A stretch of DNA of 64,000 nt from Leucocoprinus leucothites (taxonomy: Eukaryota > Basidiomycota > Agaricomycetes > Agaricales > Agaricaceae), in contig JAACJO010000021.1 in NCBI GenBank assembly GCA_013368445.1, positions 496,001 through 560,000 of the forward strand. Reading direction: 5' to 3'. Below are positions 10,701-18,219 of this stretch, in pieces. Both the position numbers and the translations under genes were made by a program. Under the pieces are notes generated by a model. That model saw only the letters and a list, made by a program, of their open reading frames with translations, had not been told where the DNA came from and made no database searches. The first letter of the stretch is position 1; each line of letters begins with the position of its first letter.

Positions 10701-11165
10701 CTGATTGATGGAATCAGTTTTCGCTTTGGTTAATTTGATTGTATGAGAATTTTCATCTCGCCAACGTAATGACAGTTTCTGCCAATCAACGTCGGGATTG
10801 AATCTCTTTAACCATGTGATTCCTAAGAATAGTTGGTTTGATCCAAGTTTGACTATTCTTGGTGAGATCGTCATAATTTTGTTGTTCACTTCTATTTTTA
10901 ATTTTGTATAGTGAGTACAACTTCCTGATAGGTTTTGTGTTCCATCAGCGTTACGGATTTTGATTGCCTTTTTCATCTTGAATTTTGGCAAGTTGTAGGT
11001 ATCGACTAGTTGTGGGTCGATAAATTCTCCACTAGCTCCTGAGTCTAGTAGTGCTTGTAGATTGTGTTTTGCTCTAGTTGTATGGAGCAATATTGGTACA
11101 TGTACTGTTAATCCTTTGTTTGATTGAAGATCGATGATGTCTATCTGATCTTCGTGAGTACTCAA
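7755..11165 (-). CDS. pol: Gypsy Pol: protease, RT, RNase H, integrase, chromodomain
   Basis: A 1136-codon frame, complete and uninterrupted, in the -1 frame relative to gag and overlapping its last bases. Domains in order: aspartic protease (LLDSGASGEF, about residues 38-47); reverse transcriptase with YMDDILIH at about 380; RNase H (FEIECDASAFATGAV, about 530); integrase zinc-binding HHCC region (SGHPGTAETFRKL...CPICQQ); integrase core with SMDLITDLP, SDRDPQ and HPQTDGTTERYNQE; C-terminal chromodomain (YEVEAVLNHRTRR, YLIRWKGYGPTEDSWEPE). The chromodomain places it among chromoviruses, which target integration through histone marks. There is no ATG at the start; the first codon after the shift is TTG, so expression as a Gag-Pol fusion is expected. 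Confidence 0.95.
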   Translation of the reverse strand: MSTHEDQIDIIDLQSNKGLTVHVPILLHTTRAKHNLQALLDSGASGEFIDPQLVDTYNLPKFKMKKAIKIRNADGTQNLSGSCTHYTKLKIEVNNKIMTISPRIVKLGSNQLFLGITWLKRFNPDVDWQKLSLRWRDENSHTIKLTKAKTDSINQLYYEINVKSNTSQQLHNSATKPKRESDPVKAVPKKFHQFLKVFNKDESEKLPPRRPWDHKIETIPEFEPKRMPVYHLTPQERTELDKFISENLRKGYIRKSKSPMASSFFFVGKKGGDLRPCQDYRFLNKNTIKNAHPIPSISRIMDKLKGSNWFTKLDVRLGYNNVRIHEGHEWKAAFRTPNGLYEPTVMFFGMTNSPATFQSMMDHIFKDLTEKGGVIIYMDDILIHAKTKEQLERLTKQVLKILQQNELYLKTEKCEFEKQRLEYLGVIITPDSIEMDPIKLKGIQDWPVPKSVRNIRQFIGFCNFYRKFIHNFSAIAQPLNALLRKTTKFEWNSEAQKSFEKLKEQFLKQPILQIVDESKPFEIECDASAFATGAVLLQRDSNGDKHPVAYYSQTLNPAERNYHVSDQEFLAIIRALKEWRHYLEGSAHPIIIWSDHENLTRWREPQQLNRRQARWMLYMTRFHYSIKHLAGNKNTLADALSRRPDLVPDGKDNEDLVAIPSEKFINFLSEEIKEEIKNKQKKINPSERFTEDDGIYKYQGRHVIPEDAELKRRLLQRVHDHETSGHPGTAETFRKLSKLVYWPGMNTYVQNYVKGCPICQQYKINRHPVKPPMQPIKGPSSTRPFSQISMDLITDLPPDDGYDCILSIVDHGLTKGIILTPTKKTVNADGIAEILIDKVFSKYGTPNKIISDRDPQIAAKSMQKLYEKLNITPALSTAYHPQTDGTTERYNQEIEFYLAVYTSQNPTIWKRALPMIEFVHNTKPHSGRKHSPYELILGYNPQAFISDIETDTPSINEKSLFLEQVREAALEAHERTRLMMAQRKNQPWTPFKVGDRVWLDNRNLPLPYASKKLNQRREGPFTIIRKTSPVNYELKLPQKWKIHNKFHASLLMPVTENDVYGKHNPKPPPVLVSGEEQYEVEAVLNHRTRRLRSGTKIEYLIRWKGYGPTEDSWEPEKNLENSKEIIQEYKSQHNLS

Positions 11166-13387
11166 AAATTTTCATTTGAGTATTCTTGAAATGGGTCGTC
11201 TTCATCACTAGCTTGTTCTATTTCGTAAACCATGGCGTCTGGATCTTTCCTTTTAGGCTTGAAAGGTCTACGATTCCCTTGTTTCGGTTTGGACTGGGAC
11301 TTCTGCGTCTGCTTCGATCCCATGTTTGTCTTTCCTCTTGACTTAAACCAAACCTTCCTTGCCGGACAAGATTTAGCGAAATGTCCTTTCTTGTGGCAGA
11401 AGAAGCATTCTCCTCTCTTGAGTGCAACTCTCTGTTCGTCGGTGAGAACGTTATTGATGATGTGGGAGTATAGTGACCCATAGACATCTCTGTCTGTGTT
11501 GCTTGGTCCTTCATTGTACGTTTGATTGATGTCTTCTCCTTCACTCTCCTCTTCTTCAGGATTATCATCATCCTCTGCGCCAAGTTCGTATATACCTCCG
11601 TCGTCTGCTTCCCGATCATCTTCGATTGATAATCGGTATATTCCTCTTGATATTCTGTCGATATCCATGTCCCACTCGGATCGTCTGGGTCTAGATAGGG
11701 GTTGACTATAGACGTCATTATATCGTGGTTGGGATCCGTGTTGTCTACTATTCTTTTTGGTCTTTCTTGATCTGTTTGAAGATCCTGGATTAGAATTTCC
11801 AATGCGGTATCTCTTTTGCTCTTGGACAACTTTGTATGCCTGTCTTGCAGCTGTTTTCCATTCTGCGAGGGTTTGGGGGTCAGCTCGGATTGCTTCGAAT
11901 CTGACGTCGTTGTCAAGTCCTTCGGCGAAGTAGGATCGGAGAGAAGTGCTGTCAGTAAGTCCTGCACGTGAGGCGAGGACGGAAAAATTGGCGATGTATT
12001 CTTCGATGTATTTGTTTCGTTGTCTATAATAGCGGAGCTCTCTTTCAGCCTCAAAGCTCTGTTGTGTTGGAGCGAATGACTGTTCGAGCGCATTCTTGAA
12101 CTGATCGAAGGTGTGTGGGGTGTATCCTGCTTGGGTAGCTGCAGTTGCTTGACTAAGTCTGTAATCCTGTTGCCATAACTTGGCAGCTCCATCGAGTAAT
12201 CCAAGGGTGTAGTTGACTCTTGATTGGTCATCTGTGACACCATATGAGTCGAAGTAGAGTTCGACTTCGGCCATCCATGGTCTGTAATAGCTTGGGTTGC
12301 CATCAAACCTGTTGGGCTTTGGGTATTTAAGCTGGAATCCTGCTTGAGGTTGTGCCATTGGGTTTGGCGGGGGGTTTGGATTAGGATTTGGTGGTCCTCC
12401 TCCTGGTCCTCCTGGTCCTCCTGGTCCTCCTGGTCCTCCAGGCGGATTACCTCCGGGACTTGGTGGTCCTCCTTGAGGATTTGGTGGTGGCGGTGTGGGA
12501 CTTCTTCGGTTTGAAGAACCTCCTGTGTTGGTGACAACTGCCTTTGCTTTCCCTTTTGTTTGGGTGTTAGTGGGTATGGTGATGGTGGTACTGGCTGTAG
12601 TAATGTTGGGATTGGTTGTTGGTAAGGTACTGGTACTGGCAATACCGGTGGGGGAATTGGTAAAGCTAAAGGGGATAGGGTTCGTAATGGGACTGAGGAA
12701 CCTTGGGCTATGTCCAAAGGCTGGGCTCGAGGAGTAAGAAGGGGGTCTATCGAGTCTGGGTTTCTCTGGGGATTTAAGTTTGAGATTGTCGATTGCCCTT
12801 GCGAGTGCTTCTGCTTCCTCTTCTGTTCGATTTCCTTCAGATTCTTGTTGGCTTCTCTCTCCACTATCTGTTCCTTCTTCGTCTTCTTCTTCGTCTTCTT
12901 CGTCAAATTCAGATTCTTCTGAACTTGGAGTGTCAATTCTGGGCTCTGAATGATTGTCTTGCGAGGTGTCTTCAATTCTTGGGGTAATGTCAAGGATTGG
13001 TTCTGGTTCGATGGTCCTGCTAGATTCTGCAGGGGTTTCTGGAAATGGAGTTTGTCTTCTTTCTGCTTCTTCAATGTACTGTTCTTCGGTAACGTCTCGA
13101 AGTTCTTCAAGACCAGCTCCTCTTTCAATTTGTTGTTTGACAGTTCTGTGAAGTTGCTTGTGACCAACTGCTGCGTATTCGGCTTCAAGGACTCCTTCTT
13201 GTTCCTTCTTGATTGGGACGTAGGCAACTTTCCCTTCGTGTTCTTTGATGTAATAGAATCTTCCTGATCCTTTACTTCTGTAGAACCTTGTTCTTCGGGT
13301 TTCACTGTAGTAGGTACTGTAGGATTCTTCTGGGAATTCTCTTCTTGCGAAGATTTCAACTTGTCTTGCAAACTCTGTTGGGTCCGT
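11162..13387 (-). CDS. gag: Gypsy Gag polyprotein
   Basis: The frame is open for 742 codons from an ACG at 13387-13385 to TGA at 11162. Stops lie just upstream of the ACG, so the N terminus cannot extend. The first ATG in frame is at 12358, directly before the capsid-like domain (MAQPQAGFQL, then RFDGNPSYYRPWMAEVELYF). Residues before that are acidic and Gln/Pro/Gly rich, with GGP repeats. A CCHC zinc knuckle (CFFCHKKGHFAKSC) lies near the C terminus at about 11370-11410. In the decayed copy the aligned start is ATG (56126). Either ACG is the initiator (it has A at -3 and G at +4) or translation starts at 12358. The domain identities are secure; the start is not. Confidence 0.85.
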   Translation of the reverse strand, partial: TDPTEFARQVEIFARREFPEESYSTYYSETRRTRFYRSKGSGRFYYIKEHEGKVAYVPIKKEQEGVLEAEYAAVGHKQLHRTVKQQIERGAGLEELRDVTEEQYIEEAERRQTPFPETPAESSRTIEPEPILDITPRIEDTSQDNHSEPRIDTPSSEESEFDEEDEEEDEEGTDSGERSQQESEGNRTEEEAEALARAIDNLKLKSPEKPRLDRPPSYSSSPAFGHSPRFLSPITNPIPFSFTNSPTGIASTSTLPTTNPNITTASTTITIPTNTQTKGKAKAVVTNTGGSSNRRSPTPPPPNPQGGPPSPGGNPPGGPGGPGGPGGPGGGPPNPNPNPPPNPMAQPQAGFQLKYPKPNRFDGNPSYYRPWMAEVELYFDSYGVTDDQSRVNYTLGLLDGAAKLWQQDYRLSQATAATQAGYTPHTFDQFKNALEQSFAPTQQSFEAERELRYYRQRNKYIEEYIANFSVLASRAGLTDSTSLRSYFAEGLDNDVRFEAIRADPQTLAEWKTAARQAYKVVQEQKRYRIGNSNPGSSNRSRKTKKNSRQHGSQPRYNDVYSQPLSRPRRSEWDMDIDRISRGIYRLSIEDDREADDGGIYELGAEDDDNPEEEESEGEDINQTYNEGPSNTDRDVYGSLYSHIINNVLTDEQRVALKRGECFFCHKKGHFAKSCPARKVWFKSRGKTNMGSKQTQKSQSKPKQGNRRPFKPKRKDPDAMVYEIEQASDEDDPFQEYSNENF
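11165..11171 (-). promoter_or_regulatory. Candidate -1 ribosomal frameshift heptamer (A AAT TTT)
   Basis: The end of gag reads GAA AAT TTT TGA. The heptamer A AAT TTT fits X XXY YYZ in the gag frame. A slip back by one base at TTT gives TTG AGT ACT CAC, the pol frame. The site ends directly at the gag stop and is preserved in the decayed copy (about 59018-59026). Confidence 0.7.
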
Positions 13388-13488
13388 TGTGGACTATGTT
13401 TATGGGTGCCTATAGAGACACCTGGTATGGTCTTAAATGGTAAATTGTCCTTAAGACAATTATCACACTTGCAGTTTGATTCTGCCGT
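11218..13488 (-). CDS. Long +1-frame ORF overlapping gag (coding status unknown)
   Basis: A frame shifted +1 relative to gag is open for 757 codons from an ACG at 13488-13486 to a stop at 11218, covering nearly all of gag. The first codon after the upstream stop region that resembles a start is ACG in a good context (A at -3, G at +4). It lies 101 bases upstream of the gag ACG, so scanning ribosomes would meet it first. Its N terminus (ESNCKCDNCLKDNLPFKTIPG), upstream of gag, is nearly identical in the decayed copy, where the start is ATG (56025). The rest is Gln/Ser/Thr/Lys rich with no recognised domain. Low hydrophobic content of gag may explain the openness. Confidence 0.3.
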   Translation of the reverse strand, partial: TAESNCKCDNCLKDNLPFKTIPGVSIGTHKHSPQRTQQSLQDKLKSSQEENSQKNPTVPTTVKPEEQGSTEVKDQEDSITSKNTKGKLPTSQSRRNKKESLKPNTQQLVTSNFTELSNNKLKEELVLKNFETLPKNSTLKKQKEDKLHFQKPLQNLAGPSNQNQSLTLPQELKTPRKTIIQSPELTLQVQKNLNLTKKTKKKTKKEQIVEREANKNLKEIEQKRKQKHSQGQSTISNLNPQRNPDSIDPLLTPRAQPLDIAQGSSVPLRTLSPLALPIPPPVLPVPVPYQQPIPTLLQPVPPSPYPLTPKQKGKQRQLSPTQEVLQTEEVPHRHHQILKEDHQVPEVIRLEDQEDQEDQEDQEEDHQILIQTPRQTQWHNLKQDSSLNTQSPTGLMATQAITDHGWPKSNSTSTHMVSQMTNQESTTPLDYSMELPSYGNRITDLVKQLQLPKQDTPHTPSISSRMRSNSHSLQHNRALRLKESSAIIDNETNTSKNTSPIFPSSPHVQDLLTALLSDPTSPKDLTTTSDSKQSELTPKPSQNGKQLQDRHTKLSKSKRDTALEILIQDLQTDQERPKRIVDNTDPNHDIMTSIVNPYLDPDDPSGTWISTEYQEEYTDYQSKMIGKQTTEVYTNLAQRMMIILKKRRVKEKTSIKRTMKDQATQTEMSMGHYTPTSSITFSPTNRELHSREENASSATRKDISLNLVRQGRFGLSQEERQTWDRSRRRSPSPNRNKGIVDLSSLKGKIQTPWFTK

Positions 13489-13937
13489 GGTTGAAAAATT
13501 AGTTTATAGTCGCTATGGACTCACCTTATAGTCACTAGGACTGTGTATTTATAGTCTTTTAAGACTTTCAACAGATAAACTGTCTTCCGAGTATTTACCC
13601 TCGGGTCTGGTATTCTTCAGAGATATGCCAAACTTTTCTGGCAAATTTCTCCCTTCCGAGTATCTACCCTCGGGTCTGGTATCTTATTTGAGATTCAGGT
13701 ACAACGACCTTAGCTCTCACAAGCCTCCAAATGTTTTAAGAGCGTGGGTATTCGCTCAGATCAATAAGAGTGATCCTCAACTATTCCACTAGTTGGCAGT
13801 GTGTGTCGACCCTCTCTTCGTTGTTATGCACAATAGTTTTGGGACAGCTTGTGCGATAACCGCGATAACCCAAATCGACAGTGTTTGCAACGTTGTTGGG
13901 TTACTGGGCAAAGTAACGGCTCTGTGCTAACAGAGAA

Positions 13938-13954
13938 GGATCGTTTCTACTTAA
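13938..13954 (-). promoter_or_regulatory. Primer-binding site, self-priming type
   Basis: Directly after the 5' LTR the minus strand reads TTAAGTAGAAACGATCC. It lacks the TGG expected for a tRNA 3' end. Thirteen bases (13952 to 13940) are perfectly complementary to 14184-14172 inside the same LTR, as in Tf1/sushi-type elements where the RNA 5' end primes reverse transcription. Confidence 0.7.
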
Positions 13955-14617
13955 TGTTATAGTGACGCCGGCCCGGTCCTAAGCTGGCGCGATAAGTATC
14001 GAGTTGATCTTATCAAAGGGGACTCCTTCTCGGTAAGCGACAAAGTCGTTTACTAAGTCAGAGTTATAATACGGCGATTATAAAGTTAAGACTTTAGTAA
14101 TTGAGATCTTAGAGCTTAAGTTCAATTCGACTTTGTATAGATAAAGGCTCGTATTGAGTCTCCACCTAACCAAGTAGAAACGATGTTTCTCCTTGGTAGA
14201 TGTCGACGACTTATATACGATACAAGTCGGTATCTATTATTAACTAGGGCTAAGGGCTTCTAATGAAAGAAGAGAAGCGTACAGCTTCCTTAACGCTAAT
14301 TAAACTATATAAGACGCGATCTGTCAAAGAAGCTTTAGAAGTTCTTCTAAAGAAGTTCTTCTTTGATCATCTGATCGATCACAAGGTAAGTCCAAATATA
14401 GCGCAGCTATATTTAACAATCACATGTCATCAAAATACAAACAAGACCAAACAAGTCATAACGAGTCATAACCAGACAAAGTAAACGAGTCAAAACAAAC
14501 GAGAAAATACAAGAACAAATAAGAAGAAAACATAATTGCGATATTACTTAAGTAAGGCTAATATCGACTTCGTATTATAGAAAGAACAAATGCTAGATAT
14601 AATCAATATACATAACA
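13955..14617 (-). repeat. 5' LTR of gypsy copy 1
   Basis: 663 bases, TG...CA ends, followed by the CCTAT duplication at 14618-14622. By the self-priming model U3 is 14617 to about 14185, and R plus U5 is about 14184 to 13955. Confidence 0.95.
14211..14217 (-). promoter_or_regulatory. Predicted TATA box of the gypsy LTR promoter
   Basis: TATATAA on minus, with its first base 33 bases upstream of 14184, the first base of the sequence complementary to the primer site. The spacing is right for a start site at that base. Confidence 0.6.
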
Positions 14618-15058
14618 CCTATTGGACAATGTATTCAGGTTAAATGCTTGTAGTTACTGAGTTGTATTCCTTTTCTAGACATTCCTGACAATATAAAAAG
14701 GCCTCATGAGTGTATAGTGCAGCAAGGGAACTCCACCTGCTGTAGCTATGCTTAGAAGGTCATGTAAAGTGATAATTTAACATTCTTGAATGCAATTAAG
14801 TGGTCTTCTCTTCAGTCTTTGACCAGTAGTGAGTCAAAAGCAATATAATCAAGTTCTATCTACAAGATTCCTATACATTGGGAGTGAAGTTTGATTGCAA
14901 AGATCACTATTGAGTGTATCAACTATGTATCAATGGTCACAGAACCTGTTGGGTATAATTCTGGTGTGTTCTATAGAGCTGTCAGATATGGGTGTTGAGT
15001 AGTGAGCTCATACATCATGATATTGAAGCATTTCATTCTTGAGGACCTATAGAAGGTG
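14618..15058. repeat. Probable old LTR fragment
   Basis: No coding frame. It shares with about 21349-21560 the order CCTATTGGACAA, an AT-rich TATA region, then GCAAGG, CACCTGCT and GGCTATGCTTAGA-like segments. This suggests two diverged LTRs of one unidentified family. The gypsy element inserted at its left part. Confidence 0.35.
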
Positions 15059-16893
15059 GATCACAATAGGGACTGTCATGGATATGTGACTTCTGGATAT
15101 TACCTGGAATCCACTTATGAATCACAGATTAGATTGGATTGGATTGGATCTAGATTGGGCTTAAATCTGAATAAATATAGGCATCTGTACCTAATTTAGA
15201 CATTAATTAACATCTGACAGACAATTCTGATGTTTTGGTTGGTCTCTGCTACATAATGGGACTGACCCTGAGTTTTATGCTTCTGTGAGCCTTCCTTACT
15301 CCTGCCTCTGCCTACTGAACACTGCAAGTACACTCTACTTTCTGAAAATGCCTCTGAAGGGTGCTAAAGGCTTGAAATCATCCCAAAAAGCGTCAAAAAT
15401 TCCTATTTCCTCTGCTGGGCCCCCAGAAAAGACCAAAAAACCTGGGAAATCCACTGCTCAATCAACACCTGGCAGTAGTCCTGCTCTGACACCTCAGCCA
15501 TCCGTCCCTGTTACTCCTGAGGCTTCGGATAATGAAGAAGACAGGCTTCCAGTTATCCAGTCACTAGTTAAGCCTTGTAAGAGGCAGGCCACTAAGGAAA
15601 TACAGAAAATGTCAGACTTTGAGGTCTGGGACTACAATGATGGTGACATTATTGGTGAGGGCATGATCATTTAATTGTGTAACATCAGTATATCTAATGC
15701 ATAAATCAGCTGGGACCTTCACTCACCTTAAATCAGCAGCCTATGCTCATTTTGATATATCTGTCAAGTGCATATTTGATGAGGAAGGTGATCCAAAGGA
15801 GATTATCTACTTGTTTACATGTAAGGTTGACCCAAAAGGACATCCAGTTCAGCGACATGCATGTGCAAAGACCAGTCTAGGTACAAGTAATCTTGTTAAC
15901 TCCATCCAAGCATGTGACAAAAGACTGGGTGTAGTCAGGGAGTCATCTGGCTTGATCAAGTCCACTTTATCTGAGTCAACTTCATTCCCTTATTCAAGAG
16001 CACTACACTATGTAGTGGCTGTTCTATGTTGCTCCGATAGTCAGCAGCCATTCAACATGCAAGGAGATTTTTAGTATCTTATGGAAGTTGAGATGTTACA
16101 AGCAGGGGCTGTACCACCATCCCTATAGATGGTCAGTCATGACACATGGCGGCTGTATCCCTTAATGAGTAGTGGTGTCCACAAATACTTTCAGGTAAGT
16201 ATATATAATATTACTATAGTGCCAACTAATTGCTATTTCAGGACTTGGACCAGGCACTCTATATTGTACTTAATGGATGGACTGCACCAATTATTGCATC
16301 ATATCTGGGTCTTGCTGTTGTTTAGTATGACAAGGGTGAAATTCACCAAACTATTTTAGAATTTATATTGTAAGTATACCTAACTCAATTTCTGAATATT
16401 GTATTGAATCAGTGAAGTTTGAAACAGTCTCACACTGGTGAATATCTTGCAGAGGAGGTTGCAGCCTGTCTCAAGCAGTTCAGACTCCAATATCTTGTAT
16501 GTGATTATTTGCTCTATTTCTAAATACTATAGCTTAAAGTCTACTTTAGTTATTTTCAGTTACAATAGATAAAGCAGCAAACTGTGACAAGCTGGCAGTC
16601 CATCTTCTGACTTATATTCCAACATTCTATGGGCCTAAGATGTGTGTTTGGTGTATTGCCCATATTCTGAATCTACTTGCCAAGGTAAATCTGAGTTTAA
16701 TTCATTAATTAATTATTAATCTTATTTTAATAGGCTTTTATGTTATTTTTCTTCAAGAAGTCAGCAAAGAAGACCAATGCTATTTTAAAGGATGGAGCAT
16801 TAGTTGTTGAGAAGAGAGAGACTGAGCTGGATGATGTTGTTGCAGAGGAGATGGATGAGAATGATGATATTTTGGTTGATGATGATGGACATA

Positions 16894-18219
16894 CTCGTGA
16901 CAATCAAAAGTGAGTCACATTACATAATATGAGACTCTGATTCTCAATACTGGGCGAAACTTTCCGGTGCACTTCAACCCTCAAACATCAAAACACTGCC
17001 AAATTTTTATATGATAGAATTATATACATGGTATACATTCATAGTAGATAGTTAGTATCGAGTGTGACCACCTTGAGCTAGGATGACAGACTGAATACGA
17101 TGTTCCATGGATCCAACATATTTGTTGATTATATCAATAGATAACTCATCCCATGCAGCCCGGACTGTAGCTTTGAGTGTATCAAGTGATGAGGGGGGAT
17201 GAGGGGACTGTCTAATAATTTTTTTGAGTTCGTGCCAAATGCCCTCGATGGGATTCATGTCAGGAGATGATGCCGGATGGGGAAAGAGGGGTATGTGATG
17301 TGACATAAACCAAGCCTTCGTTGAATTACTCGTGTGTGAAGCAGCATTGTCCTGCTGGAAAAAAACACGACTATGTTCCTCATGTGCATCCCAATAGAAG
17401 TCCTCCAACACCCCATCAAGGACTTGCTGCTGATAGCGGGCAGAGGTCATTCCACCACCTTTACCACCAGGATAGTCCAAAACAACCAGTGGCCCCTTCT
17501 TCCCATCTATGATACACCCCCACACCATGACGCGTATTGGTGACTGTGTAAACTGTGGAACAAGGCAATCCTCTCGGAGGACTTCATCAGGACGTCGCGT
17601 CACATAAACTCGGCCATTTTTATCACCAAGATAAATATAGCATTCATCTGAAAAGATGATCTGCGAGAACTGCTTCTTCTTCTACCTTCTAAACTGTCGT
17701 GCCCATGCCAATCGCTGGCAACGATGCCTTTTGGTTAAGAAAGGAACCCTTCTAGCAACTCTCCGGTGATAACCAGCCCTTGCAAGTGCACGACGGACTG
17801 ATTGTCCACCACCCTCCAAACTAAGATCATTTGCAATATCAGCAAATGGTTTTCAGTGGTTCTTGAGGGATTCGCGGATAACTCGGTGTTCCATGCGGTC
17901 CGTTAGGGCCCTGGGACGGCCTGACCGGGAGCAATTGTCTGTTGAGCCAGTGTCTTCAAATTTATGGATGATTTTCCGAGCTGCATGATATTTCACCCCA
18001 ACCTCTCTTGAGGCTTCAGCAATATTTTGGGTGGCTTGGTAGTATCCAACCAGTCGATTTTTTATTGGAGTATCATATTCAAGACGTGAGTTCTCAGAAG
18101 GTGACATATTGAGTAGATTGAGCAAGTATAGTAGGAGCAATACGCGAAACAATTCTTGGTTCTCGAAATCACACGAGCGTGTTTGTCACAAAATGTGACT
18201 CACTTTTGATTGTCACGAG
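16894..18219 (-). mobile_element. Tc1/mariner element nested in the hAT transposase
   Basis: 1326 bases flanked by TA at 16892-16893 and 18220-18221. The termini are perfect 28-base inverted repeats (16894-16921 and 18192-18219), starting CTCGTGACAATCAAAAGTGA. Removing the element with one TA joins the two halves of a hAT exon in frame, so it inserted into a coding exon. It retains many CG dinucleotides, unlike most relics nearby, so it is comparatively young. Confidence 0.93.
17052..18107 (-). pseudogene. Tc1/mariner transposase (DD34E) with two nonsense codons
   Basis: One continuous minus frame of 352 codons from ATG 18107 to the stop at 17052, broken only by TGA at 17853-17855 and TAG at 17682-17684. 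The N terminus is a helix-turn-helix DNA-binding region (AEASREVGVKYHAARKIIHK). Then come IFSDECYIYLGD with the first catalytic Asp, VMVWGCI, FQQDNAASHTS with the second Asp, and PDMNPIEGIW with the Glu, 34 residues after the second Asp. All three catalytic residues are present. The TGA could derive from CGA (Arg) and the TAG from TGG (Trp); both are single C-to-T type changes. Probably inactive unless read through. Confidence 0.85.

Larger units (their letters stand above)
5677..14617 (-). mobile_element. Complete Ty3/gypsy chromovirus retrotransposon (copy 1)
   Basis: An 8941-base LTR retrotransposon read on minus. Both 663-base LTRs (13955-14617 as 5' LTR, 5677-6339 as 3' LTR) begin TGTTAT and end ATAACA in element orientation, and no difference was seen when reading them against each other. 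The 5-base target duplication CCTAT sits at 5672-5676 and 14618-14622. Order from the 5' end: LTR, primer site, gag, pol with chromodomain, a third ORF, polypurine tract, LTR. All main frames are open and CG dinucleotides are retained. This points to a very recent insertion that could still be active, apart from the unusual gag start. A decayed relative lies at 54910-64000. Confidence 0.95.

Noticed and set aside
12710..13267. Plus-strand ORFs opposite gag (Phe/Cys/Val rich)
   Set aside because: Shadows of the Lys/Glu/Gln-rich gag region on minus.
13938..13954. tRNA-type primer site for gypsy copy 1
   Set aside because: No TGG and no match to a tRNA 3' end; the pairing with the LTR interior explains the site better.
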